A DNA stretch of 64,000 nt from Lacinutrix sp. Hel_I_90 (GCF_000934685.1 NZ_JYNQ01000001.1:558001-622000); one strand, 5' to 3'. Shown: positions 44,986 through 55,078, numbered from the stretch's first letter. Program-made: numbers and translations. The notes: a model not told the origin generated them from the sequence alone.

Positions 44986-46107
44986 ATGATTTCTAATAGA
45001 AACCTATTCGTTTTATTATTGATTACTTCATTTACTTTCTCATTTGGGCAGGCAAATTTAGACTCGAAACAAGTCATTGATGATCTTGTCATTTTTCAAG
45101 ATTATAACGATGCTAGCGTCTACTATTATGCGCCTCAAGGTTTAAAATTAGTTGTAGATAAAGCAGGGAAACCTAGTTTCAAATTTATACAAATGCGTTA
45201 CACAGGAACGCGTGCCACTACAGATCAAGGGGATTTCCGTTTTAAAAGTCTCATAAGTCTTAAAGTCGCCCAACACGTGCCAGAAAAAACGAAGATAGAC
45301 AGTATTAAAAACGTCTTATTGCAACGTGGATACCCTGTTACAACTTTTAAAAGTATGGGGTTAAGTAATATAAATGCAAAATTAATTCATGCTGCAGATG
45401 CTTTTATAGATTCTACAAAAACAATTTCTAATGGCTTTTTTGAAGAAGCGACTATGCCAGCTCAAAACACTAATTGGAAAGAGCGTGACTTTACTATTCG
45501 ACTTAATAGTAAAGATGCTCAAATATTCTGGGAAGGGTTTAAAAGTAATCAGCCAACAATAAGTGTTGATTACAGCTTTCACGCTAAAGTCTTTAGTAAT
45601 AATAACAGCGCTCTAATAGTAGATGGTAGTGAAGCATTTGAAACCGCGATTATAGCGAGTATAGCAGAAAAAGATAGTACGCGTATTAATCTTAAAGAAG
45701 TGATTGTGAATGCTGGTGCAATACCAATAGTTATAGACACAGAGCGTTGGCCTGATCTTATTAAACAAATTGATATAAATGAGCAAATACCTCCTGATTA
45801 CGCTGTAATAGACATTTACTGTTATGATTTTAATAATGAATTAAGAGCTGATTTGTATGCAAAACGCATAGAAATAAAAGCGACGGGCGTTGGAGGAAAA
45901 GAGGTGAAAATAAAAAAAACATTTAAGTATGATACCCCTGAAGTGTATGCTCAAACCACTCAATTTATGAATGCTATAAAATTAAGTGAGCCATACCTAT
46001 ACAGAATTACCGAGGTTTTTCATGACGGAAGCTATCACAAAACAGATTGGATAGCTAAAGCATCCTGGAATGAAATTCTCGACATAACAACAAAACCAAA
46101 ACATTAA
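44986..46107 (+). CDS. Secreted protein of the paralogue family, short form
   Basis: A 373-residue protein with signal peptide ending FSFGQ. It shares the opening motif of the family (ASVYYYAPQGLKLVVDKAGKPSFKFIQMRY) and the following strand-rich core, but lacks the GGxxH motif and the long C-terminal half. The last ~100 residues (AVIDIYCYDFNNELRADLYA, YRITEVFHDGSYHKTDWI) resemble the C-terminal WY-type strands of the others. It starts 36 bases after the preceding gene and 14 bases before the next. Function unknown. Confidence 0.7.
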   Translation: MISNRNLFVLLLITSFTFSFGQANLDSKQVIDDLVIFQDYNDASVYYYAPQGLKLVVDKAGKPSFKFIQMRYTGTRATTDQGDFRFKSLISLKVAQHVPEKTKIDSIKNVLLQRGYPVTTFKSMGLSNINAKLIHAADAFIDSTKTISNGFFEEATMPAQNTNWKERDFTIRLNSKDAQIFWEGFKSNQPTISVDYSFHAKVFSNNNSALIVDGSEAFETAIIASIAEKDSTRINLKEVIVNAGAIPIVIDTERWPDLIKQIDINEQIPPDYAVIDIYCYDFNNELRADLYAKRIEIKATGVGGKEVKIKKTFKYDTPEVYAQTTQFMNAIKLSEPYLYRITEVFHDGSYHKTDWIAKASWNEILDITTKPKH

Positions 46108-46121
46108 TAAAATTAGAAATC

Positions 46122-47933
46122 ATGAATACTATAAAAACACTAAAAGCATTTGGTTTACTATTCTTAATGAGTTTTCATCTTTTTGCAACCGTAAAATATG
46201 ATGAAGGAAGAGTAGAAATAGATGGCATTCAATTATTACAAGATAGCGAAGATGATAACGCTTATTACTATCTCACAAGATTTGTAAGGTTATCTCAAAA
46301 AGAAGACGGCAGCTATGAATTACTCTGCATTAAATATGTTGGAGAAAACGAAGATTCTAGCGGCGGGTTGTTTCACGCTTTAGTCGAGTTTTCATTGCCT
46401 CAAGACATTATTAATACCGTTCAGGCAAAGCTTAAAGCGCAAATAGGAGAAAATGCAAGAATAGTAGGACCTGTACCCATGCAACAATATACTAAAGACG
46501 GAGAAAAAGGCATTGGTAAGTTTGACGTGGTTTCTTCTATTTTAACTGATACCGAAGGAGAAAAAGCGTTTACTAGAAATGTGTTAACCTCAGGATTTGC
46601 ACCGTTATTACCCAACTCTAAAGCAGCTATTGCTGCAAAATTAAATCCTAATGGAGCAACTCTATTGTGGGAATCATTAGTAGGTGGTGGAACATCTGAT
46701 GTTTCGGTCTCTGTTCATGGCTATTATGAAGCTGTGGTAAAAGGATATAATGCTATCATCACTGCTGAGGCGAGTACTATTTACGAGCATTACAGCAAAC
46801 TTAGTAATTTTCAAGAAGGTTTTACAAGAGAGCAAATGCGAAAAATCACAAATGAAATGCTTCAAGACCAAGTATTAAACATAGAAGTGTTTGATAGGTC
46901 TGAAGGCTTAGGTATAGATAATAAAGCGATGACAAGTATTTTAGATATTGTTAGCGAACGCATCATAGAGTTAATGTTTGACACCCAGACCGGTTGGGCT
47001 CAAAAACCTGTTGAAGAAGTTGCTGTTGAACTAAATCAAATTAAAGGGAGACAAGATCGCGGTTGGTTTGATAACATCTTTGGTGGAAAGGACAATACAG
47101 AGTATTACTCAGACAACCAATATGTAATTAAAAGAAGAGAAGATATTCGAATGAACAAATTCTACCTTAACCTTTCTAAAACGACGACAATAAAAGTACC
47201 TATTCATACTTCGGGAAACCTAGGTGGTTTATATAGTGAAATGCAAAATGATGACCGCTATTTTAAAGTTATTAATCTTGCAGATTCAGATTTTCAAAAA
47301 AGGGCTGTACATTTTCAAATAGATGGCGAGTTTAAAGATGCCTTTAATGAACTCTTAAATTCTGTATCGGTTTCTTTCAAAAAAGTCTATGGTGGTGATA
47401 CAGATGATGCCACTGGTAGCTTAATCTTTACAGGAAAAGATGTTTCTGAAGGTAAAGACTTTAAGGCGCTCATCTATCCGAGATTAGGAATAACCAGTAG
47501 TGAGTGGTTGAATTACGACTATAAAATTAGCTGGAATCTAAAGGGAGAAGAAAAACCAATACTAATCCCCAAAGCAGTTGATTTGTGGAAAGCCGGAAAT
47601 GCCTCATTAACAACATTAACCCCGCCATTTAAAAAAAGAACTGTAGAAATAGATGCTGATAAATCTGGATTTAAAGAAAGTGGAATACGCTCTGCTTCTA
47701 TACGTTTTTTCACAGTGCTTAATGGCGATGCAATTCCTCATAAAACACTAATAATTAGAGATACAGATACCGAAAACACGTCTAAAGTTAATTTGTTTTT
47801 TGATGAAGGAGAACCAATTGCTTATCAAATAACTTGGTATAGTAAAAAGGGAAAGTATTCAGAAAAAATTAAAGCGTTAGATCAAGACTATTTATTTCTA
47901 ATCACACCGTCTACTGAAGACTTTAACGATTAA
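46122..47933 (+). CDS. Secreted protein of the paralogue family
   Basis: A 603-residue protein with signal peptide ending HLFAT. N-terminal half: AYYYLTRFVRLSQKEDGS, SSGGLFHALVEFSLP, RIVGPVP, VVSSILTD, APLLPNSKAAIAAKL, ATLLWESL, all of which recur in the neighbours. C-terminal half: FQKRAVHFQIDGEFKDAFNE, LNSVSVSFKKVYGG, WLNYDYKISWNLKG, PPFKKRTVEIDAD, YQITWYSKKG. A non-conserved segment joins the two halves (~290-350, DRGWFDNIFGGKDN). It is mostly beta by pattern. The gap to the next gene is four bases. Confidence 0.75.
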   Translation: MNTIKTLKAFGLLFLMSFHLFATVKYDEGRVEIDGIQLLQDSEDDNAYYYLTRFVRLSQKEDGSYELLCIKYVGENEDSSGGLFHALVEFSLPQDIINTVQAKLKAQIGENARIVGPVPMQQYTKDGEKGIGKFDVVSSILTDTEGEKAFTRNVLTSGFAPLLPNSKAAIAAKLNPNGATLLWESLVGGGTSDVSVSVHGYYEAVVKGYNAIITAEASTIYEHYSKLSNFQEGFTREQMRKITNEMLQDQVLNIEVFDRSEGLGIDNKAMTSILDIVSERIIELMFDTQTGWAQKPVEEVAVELNQIKGRQDRGWFDNIFGGKDNTEYYSDNQYVIKRREDIRMNKFYLNLSKTTTIKVPIHTSGNLGGLYSEMQNDDRYFKVINLADSDFQKRAVHFQIDGEFKDAFNELLNSVSVSFKKVYGGDTDDATGSLIFTGKDVSEGKDFKALIYPRLGITSSEWLNYDYKISWNLKGEEKPILIPKAVDLWKAGNASLTTLTPPFKKRTVEIDADKSGFKESGIRSASIRFFTVLNGDAIPHKTLIIRDTDTENTSKVNLFFDEGEPIAYQITWYSKKGKYSEKIKALDQDYLFLITPSTEDFND

Positions 47934-47937
47934 AATC

Positions 47938-49674
47938 ATGACACTTAAACTCATATATATCATCATATTTAGTATCTGTATTCAAGTTGCAAATTCACAA
48001 CAAGTGTATATAGACCAAGGGATACAAGTTAATGGGTTGTGGTGTTTCCCCACCCATAACAATCCTAAAGAATACCAATATCTTCCTACGCGATCTCGAT
48101 TAGCTTTAGATGAAGACAAGCATCCTAAATTCTCATTTATGAGATATATAACGGAGCGTCCTACAACAGAAGATACTACTAGTAGTATTAAAGAAGCTGG
48201 TGGTGGTGGCATCTTACATTTTTTAATTTTATATGATACCCCTAAAACGCAAGTTGAAGACGCTGAACTTTTATTACAAGAACGGTTTGAAGATGACACA
48301 TTTAAAATTAAGGGTCCTATTCTTTTTGAAACTGGAAAATATGCCTTGGTGTCTTCTATTCTTAACGGTGTCACCAACGAAAGGGAACAAAAAGTTATTT
48401 CTATGGGGGAAGCTCCCGTTATGGAAAATAGTAAGATTGCCCTGTCTTTTGATGTAGATCCTTTGCACTCAAAACTATTGCTTGAAAGTTTTAAAATGGA
48501 CACTCCAGACATCTCTATTATGTTCGATTTAACGTTCTCTGGGCTTACTGAAGCTTATGATGCCACACTGGAAATAGACTGGTCTGAAATTAAAAAGAGT
48601 GTCAGTTTTGGCGCTGGTGGAACCATTTATTTTGTTGGTGCAGATGTAGAATTTGGCTTAGACGAATTATTCAAAGACAATAGTATAAGACTCATTACCA
48701 ATGGAAGCGATGCTAATTTAGAAGCGTTATTAACAACGGTATACGACAAGCTTCTTGAACTCATGTTTAAGCCGGTCGAGCCAGCAATTGTTCCAGAAGA
48801 ACAACAAGGCGGTATTATGGATGCGGTTACCGCTTTAATAGGTGAAGACGGCCCTATATCTAGTGGAAATACTACTGGTTTTGGATTAAATGCATCTTTC
48901 CAACGAAAAGAACTAAGATCTGAAGGGCAATCACGATTATTCTTTAAAGGACGTTCTACCGTTTTTCGCCATCACATACTAACCTTTAATATTGGTGACT
49001 TATATCAAAATTATGGAAACGACACACGCTTTTTTAGGGACGTTCCAATATGGGATCCAGCATTTCAGCAAAGAGAAGTATTTGTTGGTGTTGATGGTGA
49101 TTTAGAAAAAGAGTTTGAAAGCATGCTAAATAGTGTCACCCTTTCAGTCAGAAAAAAACATTTAAATGGTAGTGAAACAGTTAAAGAAGTCTTTTTAAAT
49201 AAGGAGCGCTTTAAATCTTACGAAGGTAATTTATCAATGTTCTATTTAAATCAAGGGGATACTATACAAACAGATTGGCTAAACTACCAATACAAAACCG
49301 TTTGGAAATTTAATGGTGGTGGAAGTTATGAAAGTGAATGGCTTGACGAAAACGGTGCAATGGTGAACTTGTATGTCCCATTTAAAAGGCGAAAAATAAT
49401 TCTAGATGGCAATTTGAAAGCTTTAGAAGCCCAATCTGTAAAAGCGATTTCTGTTTTAGTGGATTACCCCTTTTTTGATAAAACAAAAACACACCGTTTA
49501 ACATTAAGGCCTAATGACATCCTTGAAGAAAAGAATTTCGACATCACTTTACCAAATACTGAAGAAGAAGTCAATTATACCATAACCTGGTTTATTGAAG
49601 ATCAACCCAGTATAACCAAACAAGCCAAAGATAAATACGGTTTAATTTTTATTGATGAAATACCAAAGGACTAA
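47938..49674 (+). CDS. Secreted protein of the paralogue family
   Basis: A 578-residue protein with signal peptide ending VANSQ. It carries the full set of family motifs: YQYLPTRSRLALDEDKHPKFS, GGGGILHFLILYD, KIKGPILFETG, LVSSILNG, KLLLESFKMDTPDISIMFD, EIDWSEIKKS, YDKLLELMFKPVEP. The C-terminal half has FQQREVFVGVDGDLEKEFES, LNSVTLSVRKKHLNG, WLNYQYKTVWKFNGG, LPNTEEEVNYTITWF and a FIDEIPKD end. It is probably the most typical member. Its TAA overlaps the ATG of the next gene (TAATG). Confidence 0.75.
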   Translation: MTLKLIYIIIFSICIQVANSQQVYIDQGIQVNGLWCFPTHNNPKEYQYLPTRSRLALDEDKHPKFSFMRYITERPTTEDTTSSIKEAGGGGILHFLILYDTPKTQVEDAELLLQERFEDDTFKIKGPILFETGKYALVSSILNGVTNEREQKVISMGEAPVMENSKIALSFDVDPLHSKLLLESFKMDTPDISIMFDLTFSGLTEAYDATLEIDWSEIKKSVSFGAGGTIYFVGADVEFGLDELFKDNSIRLITNGSDANLEALLTTVYDKLLELMFKPVEPAIVPEEQQGGIMDAVTALIGEDGPISSGNTTGFGLNASFQRKELRSEGQSRLFFKGRSTVFRHHILTFNIGDLYQNYGNDTRFFRDVPIWDPAFQQREVFVGVDGDLEKEFESMLNSVTLSVRKKHLNGSETVKEVFLNKERFKSYEGNLSMFYLNQGDTIQTDWLNYQYKTVWKFNGGGSYESEWLDENGAMVNLYVPFKRRKIILDGNLKALEAQSVKAISVLVDYPFFDKTKTHRLTLRPNDILEEKNFDITLPNTEEEVNYTITWFIEDQPSITKQAKDKYGLIFIDEIPKD

Positions 49675-50354
49675 TGAAAAAATGTACTAAAAACATAGCG
49701 TTTTGTTGTTGCCTTATTATAGCTATTAACGGTTATGCGCAAATAATCTGTCAAGAAACAAAAGAAAAAATAACATTGAATAGTGGCAACTCGGTTTACG
49801 TTTATCAAGAAAAAAACACAACCGATTCACCAACTTACTTTTATGTTCCCACGCAACTTAATCTCTCTGAACGCAAAGGACAACCAGAATATTCATTTCT
49901 AGAATATAAAAATCTAGGAAGTGTTACACCAGATGGGGCTATTCTACATATGCTAATCACCTGGGGATTGAACAATAAGGAGCTTAGCGAATTAAGACAG
50001 TGTATTAAACACCTCTATGGTGACAGTGCCACTTTATCTGGAGCTCTCTATTTAAATAATAAAGCCTCAGGAATTACAATAAACACAAACACAAAAATAG
50101 GACAAATACTTAATAGCGCACTTAAAAGTAAAGGTGTTCCCCCTACCCTTTCTAGTGGTAAGATGGCGCTCTCCTTCAGATTAAAAAAAGAAGAAGTGAA
50201 CTTAATAAGGGAGGCCATAAAAAACAAGTCTGGATTTAGTAAAACACTTTTAAAAATCAATTATTCATATAATACAAATACTTGTAAAGGCTCAATTTCA
50301 TTAGCTAAAAAGAATGAACTAAGTCTTGAAGGTCATTTACAAAACTGGTTTTAA
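49674..50354 (+). CDS. Secreted protein of the paralogue family, N-terminal half only
   Basis: A 226-residue protein with signal peptide ending NGYAQ. It matches only the first half of the family: TYFYVPTQLNLSERKGQPEYSF, DGAILHMLITWGLN, ATLSGALYLNN, SGKMALSFRLKKEEVNLIREA. It ends with SLEGHLQNWF, where the others continue for 300-400 residues. No continuation of the C-terminal half is readable downstream, since the next gene starts one base after its stop, so this is a stable short form. Start TAATG-coupled to the preceding gene. Confidence 0.7.
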   Translation: MKKCTKNIAFCCCLIIAINGYAQIICQETKEKITLNSGNSVYVYQEKNTTDSPTYFYVPTQLNLSERKGQPEYSFLEYKNLGSVTPDGAILHMLITWGLNNKELSELRQCIKHLYGDSATLSGALYLNNKASGITINTNTKIGQILNSALKSKGVPPTLSSGKMALSFRLKKEEVNLIREAIKNKSGFSKTLLKINYSYNTNTCKGSISLAKKNELSLEGHLQNWF

Positions 50355-50355
50355 A

Positions 50356-51072
50356 ATGAGACTAACACTAATACATATCATCAAGATTAAAATCATCATA
50401 ATTAGTTTATTATTGATACAGCCTGCTTCCGCAGAAACTAAGGACATCTATTTGGTCTTCTACGCGACAGCAAATGGTAAAAGTGGTCATGTAGGCATTG
50501 CTGTAGATAATTACAAAGTCATTGTTAAAGATACTTTTGATGAAAATAATAATAGAATAGCTGTTTATGACACGATTAAAAATGGTGCTTTATCTTACTA
50601 TGATCTTTGGCCAAAAACAGACGATTTCAATGCCTTTAACGTCGATAAAAATGTACCTGCTCAATACTTTAAGTTACCCTCCGCCTCATGGGAGAATGAT
50701 ATAACCATTGCTAGCCTTATAAAAACAGGATTGCCGCATGAAGAATTCTATCCTGTCGATGGATTATTACAAATAACATCTTCAGTAAAAGAAGACCTAG
50801 AAATTAAAAAATACATAGCAGCTCTAATAAATAAAAATCAAGACTTTAATGTACGTGATTTTAATTGTGCAGATTTTGTTGAATTGATTATAGAAAAACA
50901 ATGTCACTGTGACATTAAAGCAGATGAATCTATAGTATTACAAAGGTCTACTACACCAAACAGGATTTATCAGGAAGTATCAAAACTAAAGAATATAAAG
51001 ATAATTAAAGACGCTAGTGAAAAAGCAAAAGGAGCGTTTACGTCTGAACGCTTACTAAAAAGAAACCAATAA
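50356..51072 (+). CDS. Secreted papain-like protein (permuted NlpC/P60/LRAT-type), putative amidase/peptidase
   Basis: 238 residues from the ATG at 50356. A TTG-started longer reading overlaps the previous gene and is not needed. A hydrophobic export signal is present (IIKIKIIIISLLLIQPASA). A His in KSGHVGIAVDNYKV (His45) and a later Cys in NVRDFNCADFVELIIEK (Cys171) follow the His-first, Cys-later order of circularly permuted NlpC/P60, YiiX and LRAT-like enzymes. A second Cys pair (CHC, ~183-185) may be structural. It sits inside the run of paralogues, so it may process them or the cell wall; this is inference. Confidence 0.65.
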   Translation: MRLTLIHIIKIKIIIISLLLIQPASAETKDIYLVFYATANGKSGHVGIAVDNYKVIVKDTFDENNNRIAVYDTIKNGALSYYDLWPKTDDFNAFNVDKNVPAQYFKLPSASWENDITIASLIKTGLPHEEFYPVDGLLQITSSVKEDLEIKKYIAALINKNQDFNVRDFNCADFVELIIEKQCHCDIKADESIVLQRSTTPNRIYQEVSKLKNIKIIKDASEKAKGAFTSERLLKRNQ

Positions 51073-51103
51073 CAGTAATTAATCATTTAATAAACAGATA
51101 AAA

Positions 51104-53062
51104 ATGAAAACAATTAAAAAACAGTTGAAAATTGTACTATTGAGGAATTCTTTTCTCCTATTAGTACTTAGCCTATTCCTTTTTCAAGGATTAGAGGCAC
51201 AAGTGATAATGGACTCTCAGAATAAAGTCGACATTTCACTTGACGATGGAACTCAAGTAACGCTATATGGTAAGGCGATTACAAGAAGTAATTCTTTTTC
51301 TAGTGAGTATGTGTATCTACCAACAAATCTGCATTTATCTAAAAGACCAGATGGAACTCCAGAGTTTTTATTCTTAAAATATACGACAGAAGAAAGAGAA
51401 GATGCTGGTGGCGCACAAGGTGGACTGATGCATTTTTTAATGGAGTGGGGCTTAACCTCAGAGCAAGAAGCAGAAGCTCAAGAAAAACTAAAGGAAAAAA
51501 TTACAGAATTAAATAAAAATTCAAGAAGTAAATACAGAAGAGTAAAATCACCTGTTATCCTTGGAGCAGCAGATGTTACTGTAGAAGATGGTAATTCATT
51601 TAGAATAATCTCTTCAATTTTAACCGATGAAGGCATGGCCAAAGTTGTTGCTTCTGGAAACGCCTCTCCTATTCCAGGTAATAAAATTGCTGTTGCTGCA
51701 AAACTCGACAAAAATGCTGCACAATTATTAGCGGCTACATTTGAAGAAAACAGGTCAATTACTGATGTTTCTATAGAACTTAGCTTTAAATATGATGTCT
51801 TATTTCCAGCTGTAGATGGTAAAATTGTAATAGACTGGAAAAAAGTTGAAGAAACATTTGAAACCTTTTCTTCGGAATATTCACATGACAGAAAAGAAAC
51901 TAAAACAGGAAATGATGACACCTACTCTTATGCAGAGGTCGATAGTATTTACAATTCTGCAATAGAAAATAAAGCTGTTATTTTCGAAATAGATAAAAAC
52001 ACGACTGATGATGAAGTCGCTAATCAAATTGTAGAAAGTTTTATGAATGTCTTTACTGAAGCGCTAACAGACAGGGATGCTACTGCTCCTCCTGCACCAC
52101 CTAGCGATGAAGAATTAGAAGCAAACCCAAATGCAAAGTATGGCGCAAGTTATACTTATAGCCGTACAAAAGCAGAGAAAAGATTTCAGCGGCTAAGAGA
52201 AGTCTATAGATTAAAATACCGCGTCGCAATTCCAAAAATGATGCCTTTAACGGGCAATCTTGGTTCTTGGTACGATGGAGTGAGAGACAACCCAAAATGT
52301 ATTGCGTCAGTTAACTTAAACGATCCCTTTTTCCAGCATAGAGACATTAATCTTATTCTAGACATAGAAGCAGAAGATATGTTTGGAAAAGAAGTGAATT
52401 ACGTCACGGTAAATATTAGAAAAAAAAGAAATCAAGGCAACGATTTTGAAGATCAGGTTACTATTGACAGAAACTACTTAAAAGAAAAAGGCATTAGAGC
52501 GGCACTAACCTATGCGCGTGGTGAGGATAAAAATCCAGAAGCCTATGAATACAAAATGCAATGGAGTTTAAAAGGGGGCCATATCTATCCTGAAAATCCT
52601 AATTGGACAGTTGGAGACTGGGAAGGTGTTACACTTGCAGCTCCTGTAACGCCAAGATTAATAGAAGTAGAAGCAGATATCGATGAGCTTAAAGATAATG
52701 ATATTGTTAGAGTTACCGCGGCTATTCGCTATTACCGTTTTGGTAAAGAAGAAGAAACTAATATTCCATTAACCGTCTCTAAAGAACAAATGCTGGTGCC
52801 AGAAACCATATTTACAGATAGAAATACTAAAGGCTATGCTTATCGTCTAATTTATACACATAAAAAAGAAGGAAAACTGGCCATGCCTTGGGAAACAAAA
52901 ATAAATGACAACTATATCTATGCTTCAGTTCCTGAGGAATTTCAAGACAATGAATCTGAGTTATTTAAAGAAGCTAAAGTGGCTGGGACAGAAATTTTAG
53001 AAACAGTAAAAAAGAGTGTCTTAGATAAGTTTAAAGATTTAATTAAAGGAGATGAAAACTAA
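51104..53062 (+). CDS. Secreted protein of the paralogue family, long form
   Basis: A 652-residue protein with signal peptide ending GLEAQ. First-half motifs: YVYLPTNLHLSKRPDGTPEFL, GAQGGLMHFLMEWGL, RRVKSPVILGAAD, IISSILTDEG, GNKIAVAAKLDKNAAQLL, KIVIDWKKVEETF. The joining segment is charged and Pro/Asp-rich (~320-350). Second-half motifs: FFQHRDINLILDIEAEDMFGK, VTVNIRKKRNQGN, YEYKMQWSLKGGHIY, PRLIEVEADIDELKDN and YRLIYTHKKEGK. The end is Lys-rich and helical (VKKSVLDKFKDLIKGDEN). Its stop lies inside the next gene (11-base overlap). Confidence 0.75.
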   Translation: MKTIKKQLKIVLLRNSFLLLVLSLFLFQGLEAQVIMDSQNKVDISLDDGTQVTLYGKAITRSNSFSSEYVYLPTNLHLSKRPDGTPEFLFLKYTTEEREDAGGAQGGLMHFLMEWGLTSEQEAEAQEKLKEKITELNKNSRSKYRRVKSPVILGAADVTVEDGNSFRIISSILTDEGMAKVVASGNASPIPGNKIAVAAKLDKNAAQLLAATFEENRSITDVSIELSFKYDVLFPAVDGKIVIDWKKVEETFETFSSEYSHDRKETKTGNDDTYSYAEVDSIYNSAIENKAVIFEIDKNTTDDEVANQIVESFMNVFTEALTDRDATAPPAPPSDEELEANPNAKYGASYTYSRTKAEKRFQRLREVYRLKYRVAIPKMMPLTGNLGSWYDGVRDNPKCIASVNLNDPFFQHRDINLILDIEAEDMFGKEVNYVTVNIRKKRNQGNDFEDQVTIDRNYLKEKGIRAALTYARGEDKNPEAYEYKMQWSLKGGHIYPENPNWTVGDWEGVTLAAPVTPRLIEVEADIDELKDNDIVRVTAAIRYYRFGKEEETNIPLTVSKEQMLVPETIFTDRNTKGYAYRLIYTHKKEGKLAMPWETKINDNYIYASVPEEFQDNESELFKEAKVAGTEILETVKKSVLDKFKDLIKGDEN

Positions 53063-55067
53063 AAACAGAAAAAACACAGTAATGCAATGGCTATTATATG
53101 CTTTAGTCATGTGCGCGATAAATGTTAGTTACGGCCAACAAATAAATTTGGATAAGGTTGTTAGAGCCGGAGAGTTAACTTTGTTTCAAGAGTTAAGAAA
53201 CCCAAAATCTTGGTATTACATCATAGATAAACCAAGTATCGCTAAGGACGAAAATGGGATACCTAAATTCTCTTTTTTAAGATATGTAGACAACGTACGT
53301 TCTGGAAGTGATGAAGCAGAGCTAAGGGAAGGAGATGGTGGCGGCATCGTACATGCTCTGATAGAACTTGGTGTCACAAAAGATCAAATTAAAGATGCTC
53401 AACGAGAATTAAAAACCCTAGTGCCTGAAGGTGTTATTAAAGGGCCTGTTATTTATAATGATGGAACAATAGCTATTATCTCTTCTTTTGCGAAAGCCGA
53501 TGGTGAACTCACAAAACAAGTTTTAGGTATTGGAAAAGCGCCTATTTTAGATGGTCAGCGGGCTGCAGTCTCTATTCAACTTACTAAACAAGGTGCAAAG
53601 ATTCTTTGGGAATCATTTAAAACACCAACGCCAGACATGAGTATTTCTTTCGAGATGAATTTATCAGGTTATCGTTCTCCAAAAAGAGCGCTAATTGAAG
53701 CAGATTTTGAACAAGTCTACAAACATAAAAGTTTTGAGGCTGGCATTTCTGCACCAGTACTAGCTGCCGAAATTAAATTAGCTTTTGATGATTTAGTAAA
53801 AAAAGGAGATATTAAAGTAACACAGATTGGAAGTGACGAAGATCTCCAAAAAATCATGGAATCTGCGTATAATAAAATTCTAGCAATGATGTTTGATCCT
53901 GTTGGAGGGACAGGTACACCCAGTTTAGGGTCATTAACTTCTGGTGCCACTGGTAATACACCAAGCTTATTAGATAGAGCAACAACGATGTTAAATACGG
54001 CTAGAACAGATGCCAGAACAGAAAACACACGCATTAGAGCAGCCAATCAAACAGAAAGAGAGCGTGTTGCCAGAGAGAATGAGAGCCGTGCAACCAATAG
54101 TAGTACCGCAGCGCCCTCTACCGAAACCAGCGCGGCAACTACAACAGATTCAACAACAACTAGACCGGTAACCGCTAGAGCTGCTAGAACACCTATGGCA
54201 ACGCCACAGCACGCCAGAGAAACAAGCCCCTCTGACTCCGCCCCTGCTGAACCCAATCTACAACAGGAAGAAACAGTGCCTTCATTTGCTGTGGCTGTAT
54301 CATTCCAAATGAAAGAAATTAAACAACGTGGTATTTTTAAAATTGATCTTAATAAATATACAACGGACAATCTCACATTGCGATTCGATAAAAATTTTGG
54401 CAACATCAATTGTGACAAATGCTTTAAAGAAGTGAATTTAGACGATGCACTATTTAAGCAAAGAGAGCTTGTCGCTTTTGTGGATGGTAGTAATGCGACC
54501 GACTTTGGAAGCTATATCAATTTTGCAACTTTAGCTATGAAAAAAAAGCATCAAAGTGGAGCGATTACTAATGATGAGGTGCGGATTGATCGTAATAATT
54601 TTAATAAAGAAGGTAACAATTTCAAACTCTTATATGGATGGCAAGGCGATGATGATAGAAGCAAATGGTTGGATTATGAATATAAGACAACATGGAGCTT
54701 CTTCGGTGGCCATAAAGTTGAAGGAGAATGGACTAAAAATGACCAAGGCGCTATAGCCATTGCTCCACCGCTACTTAATAAAAAAATTGCGATTGAAATA
54801 GATCCTAGCTCCATTGAGGGAAGCGATATTCGAGTTATAGATGTAAAACTATTTTATACTATAGGAGACAAAGAACAGCTAAAAAATGTAACCTTCTTGG
54901 TTGGTAAAGGAGAACTTTCAAAAGAAGAGCATATTATTCTTCCAAGAAACACTGAAGAATATGGCTATGAAATAGTTTGGAATTTAAAAGGAAATAAAAC
55001 AGTATCATCTGGAAAATTAGCGACAACATCGAGTGTGCTTTTTGTTGATGACCTTCCAGAAAATTAA
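53052..55067 (+). CDS. Secreted protein of the paralogue family with a Thr/Ala/Arg-rich linker
   Basis: A 671-residue protein; signal peptide ends NVSYGQ. First-half motifs: SWYYIIDKPSIAKDENGIPKF, GDGGGIVHALIELGV, VIKGPVIYNDG, IISSFAKAD, ILWESFKTPTPDMSISFEM, YNKILAMMFDPVGG. A low-complexity linker of roughly 115 residues follows (about 285-400; ATSSTAAPSTETS-like, then RAARTPMATPQ). Second-half motifs: FKQRELVAFVDGSNATDFGS, ATLAMKKKHQSG, WLDYEYKTTWSFFGGH, NKKIAIEIDPSS, YGYEIVWNLKGN, with a FVDDLPEN end. The ATG overlaps the previous stop by 11 bases. Confidence 0.75.
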   Translation: MKTKNRKNTVMQWLLYALVMCAINVSYGQQINLDKVVRAGELTLFQELRNPKSWYYIIDKPSIAKDENGIPKFSFLRYVDNVRSGSDEAELREGDGGGIVHALIELGVTKDQIKDAQRELKTLVPEGVIKGPVIYNDGTIAIISSFAKADGELTKQVLGIGKAPILDGQRAAVSIQLTKQGAKILWESFKTPTPDMSISFEMNLSGYRSPKRALIEADFEQVYKHKSFEAGISAPVLAAEIKLAFDDLVKKGDIKVTQIGSDEDLQKIMESAYNKILAMMFDPVGGTGTPSLGSLTSGATGNTPSLLDRATTMLNTARTDARTENTRIRAANQTERERVARENESRATNSSTAAPSTETSAATTTDSTTTRPVTARAARTPMATPQHARETSPSDSAPAEPNLQQEETVPSFAVAVSFQMKEIKQRGIFKIDLNKYTTDNLTLRFDKNFGNINCDKCFKEVNLDDALFKQRELVAFVDGSNATDFGSYINFATLAMKKKHQSGAITNDEVRIDRNNFNKEGNNFKLLYGWQGDDDRSKWLDYEYKTTWSFFGGHKVEGEWTKNDQGAIAIAPPLLNKKIAIEIDPSSIEGSDIRVIDVKLFYTIGDKEQLKNVTFLVGKGELSKEEHIILPRNTEEYGYEIVWNLKGNKTVSSGKLATTSSVLFVDDLPEN

Positions 55068-55078
55068 AATATAAAACA

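Noticed and set aside
47982-48512. A 176-codon open frame on the minus strand inside the 47938 gene
   Set aside because: It lies fully within a clear family member on the other strand and has Ser/Ile-rich, low-information sequence.
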